Source of the DNA: Acidobacteriota bacterium
GTDB lineage: Bacteria > Acidobacteriota > Thermoanaerobaculia > Multivoradales > SZUA-115
Assembly (NCBI GenBank): GCA_024277255.1
Contig: JAJRVQ010000073.1
Coordinates: forward strand, 1-64,000
DNA: 64,000 nt
Reading direction: 5' to 3'
This document shows, piece by piece, positions 26,749 to 34,894 of the stretch. A program made the position numbers and the translations under genes. Numbering within the stretch: the first letter of the stretch is position 1; each line of letters begins with the position of its first letter. Under the pieces are notes generated by a model, which did not search any database, was not told where the DNA came from, and worked only from the letters and a program-made list of their open reading frames with translations.

Positions 26749-29700
26749 TCAGCGCCAGTCACCCGAGGCGATGAAGGCGCCCCAGTAGTAAGGGTGAACG
26801 CTGCGCCCCTCGGCGCGTCGCCGGGCGAGGATCTCGCGGTTGGCTCGTTGCACCGCGTCGGCGGTCGAGGCGCCGGTGAGGCGGTGTCGATAGAGGGCGT
26901 TGATCCATTCGATCGCCGCCCTGTCGTCGACCGCCCACAGGCTGAGAATCAAGCTTCTCGCTCCCGCGACCTCGATTGCCCGCCGCAGGCCCAGTACACC
27001 TTCACGTGCCCGCGTGGCGCCGATTCCGGTATCGCAGCCGGAGAGGACGACCCACTCGACCCCGGATAGGTCCCAACCGGCCAGCTCCGCCGCGAAGAGG
27101 ATCCCGTCTTCGCCGGGCTCGGTGGCCCGGCGGCGGTTGGCTCCCGCCAAGGCCAGGCCGCTGGTCAGGAGCGGTAGATCGGTGGCCAGGTTTCCCTGGC
27201 AGTCGGTGGGTAGGTAGAAACCGTGGGTCGCCAGATGGATCACCCGGCGTCCGGTAGCGGCCGCCCGCAGTGTTCCCTCGCAGGCTCGTTCACCACGCAG
27301 CAGCAAGACCTCTTCGCCGCGCCCTCGTGAGGAGTTGGTCCAGATTCTGGAGACTTGCTGGATTTCTTGTCCGGTGCCGGGTAGGGGGTCGAAGTGGAGT
27401 TTGTCCAGGGCGAGGCAGGGTGGGGACAAGGAGCGTAGGGAGGCCGTCTCGGAATCATCCGTGGTGGTGGGTCCGCCGGATCGCGGCCCGACCGCAGGCG
27501 AGGAATCGAAGTCGGGAGCTCCGGCGATGAGGAGGCCCGAGCCTCGGGAGTCGACCCCCTCGGTGGCCTCGATCCGCACCAGCTGGCGCTCGGCGGTGAG
27601 GTAGTGGATCGCGGGCGCGGTCTCGGCGAGAAAGCTGCCACCGGAACCGCTCGGCGCTGGCAGGGTCTGGAAGTCGAGGCGGAAGAGCTCGCCATCGGGA
27701 ACGATCAGCACCAGCCGCGCTGCCTCGACGTACGGCGTGAGTGGATCCCAGACCAACTTCCGCACGGTCTTTCCGAGTTCTCTCCACGTTTCATCCCCGG
27801 CTTCGCTCAGCGGTGGTCGTGACACCGCTCGGTGCCAGCGGTCCAGCGCGGTGTCGATCGGTGCGGCGGCGCCGAGTGGAACGATCCGCGGCGTATTTGA
27901 ACCGGTGGGCAGAACTAGAGCCAGATAGGCGGGCCGCGAACGCTGGAAGAGTGCCTCGATCTCCGCGCCGGCGACCTCACTCGGCTGGTTGTAGCGCACG
28001 TAGCCAACCAGCGCGGTCTTGGCACCACTGGCGGTTCGCAGGTCCGACAGGTGTAGACGAGCGGTTCGCCGGCGTTCGGTGGCGAGCGACCGGTATGGGG
28101 CGCTGGCGGTGGCCAGCTGGCGCTCGGCGAGTTCGAAGTCTCGGTGTGCCGAGGCTAGCAGGGGGGAGGGTATCGCGTCGGGTGGCCCCTGGGGCACGCT
28201 GGTTGCCAGCTTGGCTAGATTGCCCCATGCAGCGTCTCTCTTGGCCAGTGCCGCGTGCACCTCCGGGGTTACCTCGTCACGCAGCGCCCGTTGGCGGGCT
28301 ACCGCCTCGTCAAGCCAGCGGGCCCTGGTGCGGATCAGGGTCTCCCAGACGGAAGCGATCCACTCGGGCGGCGGTCCGGTCTTCTCGGCTGTACCGGCGG
28401 CCGCCGCGGCTTCGACTGAAAAACGCAGGGCGATATCGAGGCCGCACCGATCCCCGGGCGGCAGGAGGTTCAGTGCTTCATGTCGGGTCAGATTCGGTGA
28501 GCCGGTGAGAAAGAAACGGTGCTGAGAGTCGGCGGCACGTAGCCCCAACTCTACCGCTTTCTTCCAATCTCCATCCTCGCCGGCGATCCACGCCTCCGTG
28601 CATTGTGCGACGATCGACCAAGCGTGCTCTTGGCCGAGCAACTGCTCCAGACGGCGGTGAGCGTTTTTCACCAGCCGCCTACCGCTAGCACGGTCCGCCG
28701 GTAATGTCATCAGGCCCAAAACAAACTCGCCGCGTGCCGTGTTTGGATGATCGGGGCCGAGGGTCCGCCGCCAGATGTCCAGCCCCTCGCTGGCCTCCTG
28801 CATTGCGGCGGTCTGGTCACCGAGGATCATCGTCACCCCGGCCAGGCCAAAGAGATCCTCGACCAACAACGGGTTGCGTGGACCGAAGTGCTCGCGGGTG
28901 ATCGATAGCGAACGCTCGAAGAGCGTGCGGGCCTCTGTGAAGTCTCCAAGCTGGCTCAGTAGGAAGGCCAGGCTAGAGGTGCTGTAGGCCACATCGAGGT
29001 GCCGTGGGCCGAGTTGCCGTTGGCGGATCGCTAGCGATCTTTCGGCTAGCGGCCGAGCCTCAGCCAGAGAACCGAGCGCGCGCAAGCTCGTCGCTACGCC
29101 GTCCAGGCTGTCCGCTACGACGGGATCGTTGGGGCCGAGCGCCTTTTCGCGGATCGCCAAGGCTTCCTCGTACAATCGCCGAGCGGCAATGATCTGGCCG
29201 CTGAGGTACTGCACATTGGCCAGCCGGTGCAGCGTCTCACCGATTGCCGCGTCACCCGCCGGTAAGGATCGGCGGCGGATGGCGAGCGCCTCTTCGAAGA
29301 GTTCCCTCGCGGCGGGGTTGTCTCCCGCTTCGGCTTTGGTGATCGCCAGACTCTGCAGGCTCGGCACGCGCCGCAAGTCGCCCGGCGGGTGCAGCCGGCG
29401 CCGCAGCTCGTAAGCCCGCGAGGTTAGAGCCTGCGAGTCCTTTTCCTGGCTGCGGCCACTACGCCAGCGCAGCTCGACCCACTGGTCGAGGAGGTCGGCG
29501 ACTGCCTCGGACTCCGCGCCTTGGGCCGCTTCGGTCTTCTGTAGTTGGGCAGCAAAGGCTGCCTCCATTGCCGTCGCCGCGGTGAGTGGATCGGCGGCTT
29601 CGGCGCTGGCCTGCGGGGAGGCAAGCACGGCTTGCTTCGTGCCGGCGTTCTTCTCCTTGGACCGGCAGCCCATCGGCAGCAGGACGGCGAGCAGAAGAAG

Positions 29701-29751
29701 CCCCGAAAGAAGCGCTTGCGCTCTGTGGGTGGATAGCCGCCAACTGCTCAA
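26749..29751 (-). CDS. TPR-CHAT domain lipoprotein
   Basis: 1000 residues from a TTG at 29749-29751, chosen because GGAG lies five bases upstream and the TTGA couples it to the anti-sigma stop. This start gives a lipoprotein signal (LLSGLLLLAVLLPMGC, lipobox Cys about residue 28). Residues about 90-420 are tetratricopeptide repeats (for example AIRRRSLPAGDAAIGETLHR, AIREKALGPNDPVVADSLDG). The C-terminal third is a CHAT (caspase-like) domain with the His in VIHLATHGFYLP (about 838) and the Cys in VVLSGCDTGIG (about 902), both intact. It is encoded with an ECF sigma factor and anti-sigma factor. A protease role at the envelope is likely; substrate unknown. Confidence 0.9.
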   Translation of the reverse strand: MSSWRLSTHRAQALLSGLLLLAVLLPMGCRSKEKNAGTKQAVLASPQASAEAADPLTAATAMEAAFAAQLQKTEAAQGAESEAVADLLDQWVELRWRSGRSQEKDSQALTSRAYELRRRLHPPGDLRRVPSLQSLAITKAEAGDNPAARELFEEALAIRRRSLPAGDAAIGETLHRLANVQYLSGQIIAARRLYEEALAIREKALGPNDPVVADSLDGVATSLRALGSLAEARPLAERSLAIRQRQLGPRHLDVAYSTSSLAFLLSQLGDFTEARTLFERSLSITREHFGPRNPLLVEDLFGLAGVTMILGDQTAAMQEASEGLDIWRRTLGPDHPNTARGEFVLGLMTLPADRASGRRLVKNAHRRLEQLLGQEHAWSIVAQCTEAWIAGEDGDWKKAVELGLRAADSQHRFFLTGSPNLTRHEALNLLPPGDRCGLDIALRFSVEAAAAAGTAEKTGPPPEWIASVWETLIRTRARWLDEAVARQRALRDEVTPEVHAALAKRDAAWGNLAKLATSVPQGPPDAIPSPLLASAHRDFELAERQLATASAPYRSLATERRRTARLHLSDLRTASGAKTALVGYVRYNQPSEVAGAEIEALFQRSRPAYLALVLPTGSNTPRIVPLGAAAPIDTALDRWHRAVSRPPLSEAGDETWRELGKTVRKLVWDPLTPYVEAARLVLIVPDGELFRLDFQTLPAPSGSGGSFLAETAPAIHYLTAERQLVRIEATEGVDSRGSGLLIAGAPDFDSSPAVGPRSGGPTTTDDSETASLRSLSPPCLALDKLHFDPLPGTGQEIQQVSRIWTNSSRGRGEEVLLLRGERACEGTLRAAATGRRVIHLATHGFYLPTDCQGNLATDLPLLTSGLALAGANRRRATEPGEDGILFAAELAGWDLSGVEWVVLSGCDTGIGATRAREGVLGLRRAIEVAGARSLILSLWAVDDRAAIEWINALYRHRLTGASTADAVQRANREILARRRAEGRSVHPYYWGAFIASGDWR

Positions 29752-30413
29752 GGGTTCTCCATGGACGGGGTGTCTCGCGGTGCCACCACCGCGAAAAGAA
29801 AGCGTAGCTCCTCGCCGGAGGCGATCACCATCGCCTGGTAGGAGCCGGGAGGAAAGTCGGCGGCCATGCAACGCACGAAAAGAACCCCTTGTGGAGCCTC
29901 GATTCCGCTGCGACGGAGAATTTCAGCTCCATCGCGGCGGTGGATTTCCAGCCTCAGCAGTTCGCCCTTGGGCAGATCCACCGGGATCACCAAGAGGAAG
30001 GAGGCTCGATCGTTGATCACCTGGATGGTGGTCTGCGTCGAGCGCTTCTGCGCTTCGAGCCGGGTGGCCGGGAGCAGCTCGCTAGTCGGCTCCGGCGAGC
30101 GGGGTGCGATCCACCAACCGAGTGCCACTCCGGCGAACAATGCCGCGGCGCTCGCCAGGAGTCCACGCCAGCGCCGGATGGAGCGGGGAGCGCTGGCTCG
30201 GTCCTCCGCAAGGGCGAAAACTTTCGGCCCTCGCACCTCCACTTCGCCGCGCAGCAGGGAGAGGAACTTGACCTCCTTGCGGCACGCCTCACAGCTGGCG
30301 AGGTGCTCCTCGAAGGCTCGCTGCTCCTCGTCTTGCAGCGACCCGTTGACGTACCACGGCACCAAATCGTGCGGCGCGCCTCGCCGCGGGGCTGAGACTC
30401 CTGTCTCTTTCAT
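29748..30413 (-). CDS. Anti-sigma factor with zinc-finger domain
   Basis: 221 residues. The N-terminal zinc-binding anti-sigma domain has HDLVPWYVNGSLQ and FEEHLASCEACR, i.e. the H...C..C motif of ZAS-type anti-sigma factors. One transmembrane helix (LLASAAALFAGVALGWWI, about 78-95) separates it from a periplasmic beta-rich domain (about 110-221). It should hold the ECF sigma factor encoded just upstream at the inner membrane until an envelope signal arrives. It overlaps both neighbours by four bases, consistent with a single operon. Confidence 0.9.
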   Translation of the reverse strand: MKETGVSAPRRGAPHDLVPWYVNGSLQDEEQRAFEEHLASCEACRKEVKFLSLLRGEVEVRGPKVFALAEDRASAPRSIRRWRGLLASAAALFAGVALGWWIAPRSPEPTSELLPATRLEAQKRSTQTTIQVINDRASFLLVIPVDLPKGELLRLEIHRRDGAEILRRSGIEAPQGVLFVRCMAADFPPGSYQAMVIASGEELRFLFAVVAPRDTPSMENP

Positions 30414-31111
30414 CGATCCTCCTCACTCACCCCATCGGGCGTTGCCGTGCTGCTCAGCCGGTTGAGTGCTTCGGCGAGGCGCCGCCGGCAGCTCCATGCA
30501 CGCGACTTGACCGTGCCGACGGGCACCCCCAGCCGTTGCGAGATCTCGGCGTGGGAGAGGCCGTCGAGCAAGATCATCTTCCACATCTCGCGGCACTCGC
30601 GAGAGATCGAGCGTAGCGCCTTGACGGCGAGTTCTCGTTCCTCGATTCGACGGTTTTCGCCCTGGTTCGGAAAGACCGTCGTCTCGTCGAACGCCACTTC
30701 GTCGCGACGACGGCGCTGGTAATCGATGGCGGTATTGCGTGCGATGCGGCTCACGTAAGTGCGCAGCGACGCCTCACCGCGGAAGGCGCCGGCGCGCAGG
30801 TTGGCGATCAGCCGAGTGTGCACCGCTTGCACCAGGTCGGCACGCTCGTGCGCCAGCAAACCCGGTCTCCTCGCGATCTCAACTTCGATCCAGCTCCCGA
30901 CCTCACGCATCGCTGCCGGCTGGCCGGCCAGGTAGCCGGCGATCGGGTCCTCCGGCTCCGCGGCTAGCGGGTGTGATTGAAGCTGCGGGGCGATTTCGTG
31001 GACCTCCGTTTCCTCGTTGAACAGATCTTTTCTTGGGCCGGCGTGAACCTCGCGGCCGCCGAGGCGACAGGAGATAGCGAAACCGCAAGACGCTGCGCAA
31101 CAACAACCCAT
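30410..31111 (-). CDS. ECF-type RNA polymerase sigma factor
   Basis: Sigma region 2 is visible as FRGEASLRTYVSRIARNTAIDYQRRRRDE, abbreviated here as GEASLRTYVSRIARNTAID. Region 4 is LSHAEISQRLGVPVGTVKSR. Region 4 directs recognition of the -35 element. The start is uncertain: ATGs at 31147, 31111 and 30910 are all in frame without good ribosome-binding sites, and the segment PIAGYLAGQPAAMREVGSWI before region 2 looks like family sequence, so the real start is probably upstream of 30931. The coordinates use the 31111 ATG. It overlaps the anti-sigma gene by four bases, and the TPR-CHAT lipoprotein follows in the operon. The promoter overlaps that of the divergent FG-GAP gene. Confidence 0.85.
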   Translation of the reverse strand: MGCCCAASCGFAISCRLGGREVHAGPRKDLFNEETEVHEIAPQLQSHPLAAEPEDPIAGYLAGQPAAMREVGSWIEVEIARRPGLLAHERADLVQAVHTRLIANLRAGAFRGEASLRTYVSRIARNTAIDYQRRRRDEVAFDETTVFPNQGENRRIEERELAVKALRSISRECREMWKMILLDGLSHAEISQRLGVPVGTVKSRAWSCRRRLAEALNRLSSTATPDGVSEEDR

Positions 31112-31129
31112 GGCAAGGAGACACTTCGA

Positions 31130-32524
31130 ATGATACGCCAATCTCAATCAGTTCGAGTTTTCGCCCTCTGCGGCCTCATGCTCGCCACCGCGGCGCTACC
31201 CGCCCTGGCGGCCAACCAGCCGAGGCTGTGGAAGAGCTACGTAGGACCACACGTAGGCGCTTACTACGGCGTTGCCACCGGCAGCGCCGGCGACTTCGAT
31301 GGCGACGGCTACGGGGATTTTCTCATCGCGGCGCCGCAGGCTCTGGCCAGCTCCGGAGTCGTCCATCTCTACTTTGGCGGTGCCACCGCGCCGACCAGTC
31401 GCCTCGTCTTTCAGGGGTTACAGGACAGCGACATGCTGGGCTCCGCGGTGGGCAGCGCCGGTACTTTTGACAACGACAGTTTCGAGGACCTCGTACTGTG
31501 CCAGCAGGGCGGTCAGTCGCAAGCCTGGGTCTATCTCGGGGGCAGCCGGCAGCCGGCCGGTGTCTCGTTTCTCCTCCGGCCGCGACTCGGGTCGCTATCC
31601 ACCAGCGATCCGGATGCCTGGGGGACCTTCTGCTCGTCGGTCAGCCACGCCGATCTCGACGGCGACGGGCTCGACGAGGTGATCGTCGGTGCTCCCCAGT
31701 ACAGAGACTCCAGCGTGACCAATGGCGCCAGCATCGGCAGGGTTTACGTGTTCAACGGTCGTGCGCTGAGCGGACCGGTCGAGACCTACTCCGACCTCAC
31801 TCTGCATGCCGGTGCTGACCGCGCTCCGGCGGATCGTTTCGGGGAAGCGGTGCTCGGCGTCGGCGATCTCGACGGCGACGGTTTCGAGGACTTCGTTGTC
31901 GGCGCCCCAGGCCTCGGCAAGGTCTACTTCTACGCCGGCTCAGCGAGTGGCCCCACCAGCACCTCGGTGGTCTTCAGCGAGCCGCCCGGCGGTTTTGGCT
32001 CGACCCTGGCAACCGGCGATGTCGATGGCGACGGCAAGGGCGATCTGGTGATCAGCGGTGCCGACCCTTACGGTACCGCCAAGGCCTACGTGTACTACGG
32101 TGGCGCCGGCCGCTTCAACACCACCGCGGATCGAGTCTACCGGACCAGTGGATCGATGAATCTGTGGGGACAGGCGGTGGCGGTGGTCGATCAAGACGAC
32201 GATGGTCAAGCGAGCCTACTCGTCGGTGATCCCTCCGTCGAGAGCGATCCGTCCGTGACCTGGCAGCTCCAAGGACGAGTTTACGATCTGGAAGACGGCT
32301 TCCGCTTCGATGGCGACGCTTGGGGTGACATGTTCGGTTTCTCGCTCTCCGGCCTCGGCGATGTCAACGGTGATGGGGTCGAAGACTGGATCGTCGGTGC
32401 GCCGCAGAATTCAGCGGCGGGCGCCGGCTACGCGCGGGTCTACCTCGGCTTCAAGCGCACCCCGCCGCCTCCCTGCGGCAAGTGCCCGATCCCACACGAA
32501 ACCGACCCCGGCAGCGGTCAGTAG
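31130..32524 (+). CDS. FG-GAP (integrin-alpha-like) seven-bladed propeller protein
   Basis: 464 residues from the ATG at 31130, preceded by AAGGAG. Signal peptide: VFALCGLMLATAALPALAAN. Seven repeats carry the calcium-binding loop and following strand, such as DFDGDGYGDFLIAAPQ, DLDGDGLDEVIVGAPQ, DLDGDGFEDFVVGAPG and DVNGDGVEDWIVGAPQ; two are degenerate (FDNDSFEDLVL, DQDDDGQASLLVG). That is the expected blade number for an integrin-alpha-type propeller. A short Pro/Cys tail (PPPPCGKCPIPHE) ends the protein. It is secreted or on the surface; such proteins often bind ligands or sugars. It is divergent from the ECF sigma operon and could be its target, which is inference. Confidence 0.9.
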   Translation: MIRQSQSVRVFALCGLMLATAALPALAANQPRLWKSYVGPHVGAYYGVATGSAGDFDGDGYGDFLIAAPQALASSGVVHLYFGGATAPTSRLVFQGLQDSDMLGSAVGSAGTFDNDSFEDLVLCQQGGQSQAWVYLGGSRQPAGVSFLLRPRLGSLSTSDPDAWGTFCSSVSHADLDGDGLDEVIVGAPQYRDSSVTNGASIGRVYVFNGRALSGPVETYSDLTLHAGADRAPADRFGEAVLGVGDLDGDGFEDFVVGAPGLGKVYFYAGSASGPTSTSVVFSEPPGGFGSTLATGDVDGDGKGDLVISGADPYGTAKAYVYYGGAGRFNTTADRVYRTSGSMNLWGQAVAVVDQDDDGQASLLVGDPSVESDPSVTWQLQGRVYDLEDGFRFDGDAWGDMFGFSLSGLGDVNGDGVEDWIVGAPQNSAAGAGYARVYLGFKRTPPPPCGKCPIPHETDPGSGQ

Positions 32525-32530
32525 CGTCGA

Positions 32531-32565
32531 ACGAGCATCCTCGGTCGTCTGGAACGAGGATGCTC
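32531..32565. terminator. Strong hairpin between convergent genes
   Basis: Perfect 12-bp stem (CGAGCATCCTCG / CGAGGATGCTCG) with an 11-nt loop, six bases after the FG-GAP stop and about 65 bases from the M20 peptidase stop on the other strand. No long U-tract on either side, but position suggests a bidirectional terminator. Confidence 0.55.
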
Positions 32566-32631
32566 GCCTTGCCGGCGTAGCGGTGCCGCAGCGGTGCCAC
32601 CCTCTTCGCGGTACTTTTCGTGGTGAAAGGA

Positions 32632-33957
32632 CTACTTCGCCGGCAGCAGCTCCATCACCGCCAAAGTCATCGCACGGACGCCCGAGGTGACGGCCGGTTC
32701 GGGTTCGATCTTGAACAAAGGGGAGTGGTGGGAAGGTACCGGAGGACCACCCGCCTTTTCAGCATCGAGGTCGGTCTGGGAGGTGCCGCCTACCGAGAAG
32801 TAGGCTCCGGGTACTTTGTCTTTCGTTTGCACGAAGTAGGCGAAGTCTTCGGCGCCCATGCCTTGCCGGATGTTGTTGAAAATCCCTTCTTGGCCGAAGT
32901 TGTCGATGAAAACGGAGCGAATTCGTGCTGACAACTCCACATCGTTGAAGGTTGTCGGGGTAGATTCGAAGTTGTGCTCCACTTTGGGTAGTTTGTCCTC
33001 CGGTAAGCCGGCGGTGCGAGCGACGCCGTGGGCGATTCGCTCGATTCCGTGGAGAAGCTTCTCTCGCGTCTCTTCACTGTCGGCGCGCACGGTGAGCTGG
33101 AGCTTCACTTCATCGGGGATGATGTTGTGTTTGAAGCCGCCGTGGAACGAGCCTACGGTGACCACGCCGGGCTCGAGCGGTCCGAGTTCACGGCTGACCA
33201 GCCCTTGCAGGGCAATGACGATCTGGGAGGCGATGTAGATGGGGTCCTTGCCCTTGTGCGGTGAGGCGCCGTGGGTTCCAACTCCGTAGACGGTGATGTC
33301 AACGCTGTCCGAAGAGGAGGCGATCAGCCCTGTTTCGAGCGCCACCTTGCCCGCCGGCTCACCCGCCGCGACGTGGAAGGCGAGGGCGTAGTCGGGCACG
33401 CCGAAGCGATCGTAGAGGCCGTCTTCGAGCATCGCCTTGGCGCCCCCGATGCGCTCTTCGGCCGGCTGGCCGATGAGCATCACCGTGCCCGACCACTCGT
33501 TCTTGCGCAGGACCAGCTGGCGCACCGTGCCGACCAGCGAGGTGATGTGCACGTCGTGGCCGCAGGCGTGCATCACCGGCTTGACGATGCCATCGATATC
33601 TTCCTGGGTCACCGCCGAGGGGTTCTCGACACCGCTGACCTCCTTGACCGGCAAGCCGTCCATATCGGCGCGCACCAAGACGAGCGGCCCAGGGCCGTTC
33701 TCGAGCATGCCGACGATGCCCGTCTTGCCAACCCCCTCGGTCACCTCCACACCCTGGGAGCGCAGCTCTTTGGCCATACGGGCGGCGGTGGCGGTCTCTC
33801 GGAAACTCAGTTCGGGGTGCTGATGGAAATGATCGAAGAGCGGGGCCAGGTAGGCGTCGTAGTCCTGTTGAATCGCCGCCTGTAAGGAGTCATCGGCGTA
33901 CAGCCCGGCTGATGCCGCGCACAGGATCACGAAACTGGCCAACCATGATCGCTTCAT
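32632..33957 (-). CDS. M20-family amidohydrolase / metallopeptidase, exported
   Basis: 441 residues from the ATG at 33955-33957, which has GAGGAAG upstream; a start 14 codons earlier is less likely. Signal peptide: WLASFVILCAASAGLYA. The M20D pattern is complete by eye: HQHPELSFRE, RADMDGLPV, HACGHDVH with the metal ligands, GQPAEERIGGA and a late MGAEDFAYF. It hydrolyses an amide bond, by analogy with hippurate or N-acyl-amino-acid hydrolases, in the periplasm. Substrate is not determined by sequence. It stands alone, convergent with the FG-GAP gene, with a hairpin between them. Confidence 0.9.
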   Translation of the reverse strand: MKRSWLASFVILCAASAGLYADDSLQAAIQQDYDAYLAPLFDHFHQHPELSFRETATAARMAKELRSQGVEVTEGVGKTGIVGMLENGPGPLVLVRADMDGLPVKEVSGVENPSAVTQEDIDGIVKPVMHACGHDVHITSLVGTVRQLVLRKNEWSGTVMLIGQPAEERIGGAKAMLEDGLYDRFGVPDYALAFHVAAGEPAGKVALETGLIASSSDSVDITVYGVGTHGASPHKGKDPIYIASQIVIALQGLVSRELGPLEPGVVTVGSFHGGFKHNIIPDEVKLQLTVRADSEETREKLLHGIERIAHGVARTAGLPEDKLPKVEHNFESTPTTFNDVELSARIRSVFIDNFGQEGIFNNIRQGMGAEDFAYFVQTKDKVPGAYFSVGGTSQTDLDAEKAGGPPVPSHHSPLFKIEPEPAVTSGVRAMTLAVMELLPAK

Positions 33958-34078
33958 TGGCGTCTTCCTCGCGGTTGTGAATGAGCTGGTGAAGGGCACG
34001 ATCTTAGCCTAGGTTGCTCCCGGCGAGCGGTTACCATGGCTCACCGAGATTACCGATCCTTCTGTTAAGGAGCCTGCG

Positions 34079-34885
34079 ATGTCGAAGTTTTCCAGCGTGG
34101 CCGTCTTGATTCTGGCCCTATCTTGTTTGCCGGTCTTGTCGGCATGTAACGAGGAGGACCTTGCGGAAAGCTCGTCGGCGACCGAGGCTCAGCCGGTGAC
34201 CGAAGTTCTGGTCTTGGGCATGATCCACGGCGGCCATCGAGACAGCGCTTTGTGGGGGCTGGATCAGCTGCGCGAGACGATCCGACGCATCCGACCGGAT
34301 GTGGTCTGCGCCGAGATTCCGCCGGACCGCTGGCCCGCCGTCTGGCGGGAGTACACCGAAGAGGGGACTATTTCCGATTCACGAGTCTTGCGCTTCCCTG
34401 AGTACACCGACGTCTTGTTGCCGCTCAAGCAGGAGATGGGATTCGAGGTGGAAGGCTGTGCGGCCTGGACGCAGGGGATGTCGGATGCGCGGCGGCAGAA
34501 GTTGCAGGATTTGGAGACACTGCCGGAGCTGGCCGACCTCAACGCAGAGTTCCAGCGCCGAGAGAAGGAGGTCGAAGCTCGGCATGCGGCCGAGCCGATC
34601 GCCGAGGACGATCCGAGAATCATCCATTCGACCGCCTACGATGAGCGTACGCGCGAGAGTTTGGCCGCCTATGACGAGCTGTTGAACGAGTACCTGGGCC
34701 CCGGTGGTTGGACGAACATCAACCGCAGCCATTGGCTACTGATCGAAGAGGCGCTGGGGCGCCACCAAGGACAACGAGTCCTCATCACCTTCGGCGCCGG
34801 CCACAAGTACTGGTTCTTGGATCGCCTGCGGGAGCGAGCGGATGTGCGGTTGTCGGATGTCGGCCCCTATTTGGCCTTGCCGTAG
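34079..34885 (+). CDS. TraB/DUF5694-like lipoprotein
   Basis: 268 residues with a lipoprotein signal (VLILALSCLPVLSAC, lipobox LSAC). An AAGGAG ribosome-binding site precedes the ATG. The body begins VTEVLVLGMIHGGHRD, with RPDVVCAEIPPDRW and a late VLITFGAGHKYWF. The GxxHGGH element near the start and GAGHK near the end recall the TraB/PrgY/TIKI-type fold, where such paired His motifs are expected to bind metal, and the DUF5694 group. I am fairly sure of the superfamily and unsure of function. It lies only 9 bases before the SLC13-type carrier gene, whose own promoter-like box overlaps this stop codon. Confidence 0.6.
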   Translation: MSKFSSVAVLILALSCLPVLSACNEEDLAESSSATEAQPVTEVLVLGMIHGGHRDSALWGLDQLRETIRRIRPDVVCAEIPPDRWPAVWREYTEEGTISDSRVLRFPEYTDVLLPLKQEMGFEVEGCAAWTQGMSDARRQKLQDLETLPELADLNAEFQRREKEVEARHAAEPIAEDDPRIIHSTAYDERTRESLAAYDELLNEYLGPGGWTNINRSHWLLIEEALGRHQGQRVLITFGAGHKYWFLDRLRERADVRLSDVGPYLALP

Positions 34886-34894
34886 AATACGGCG

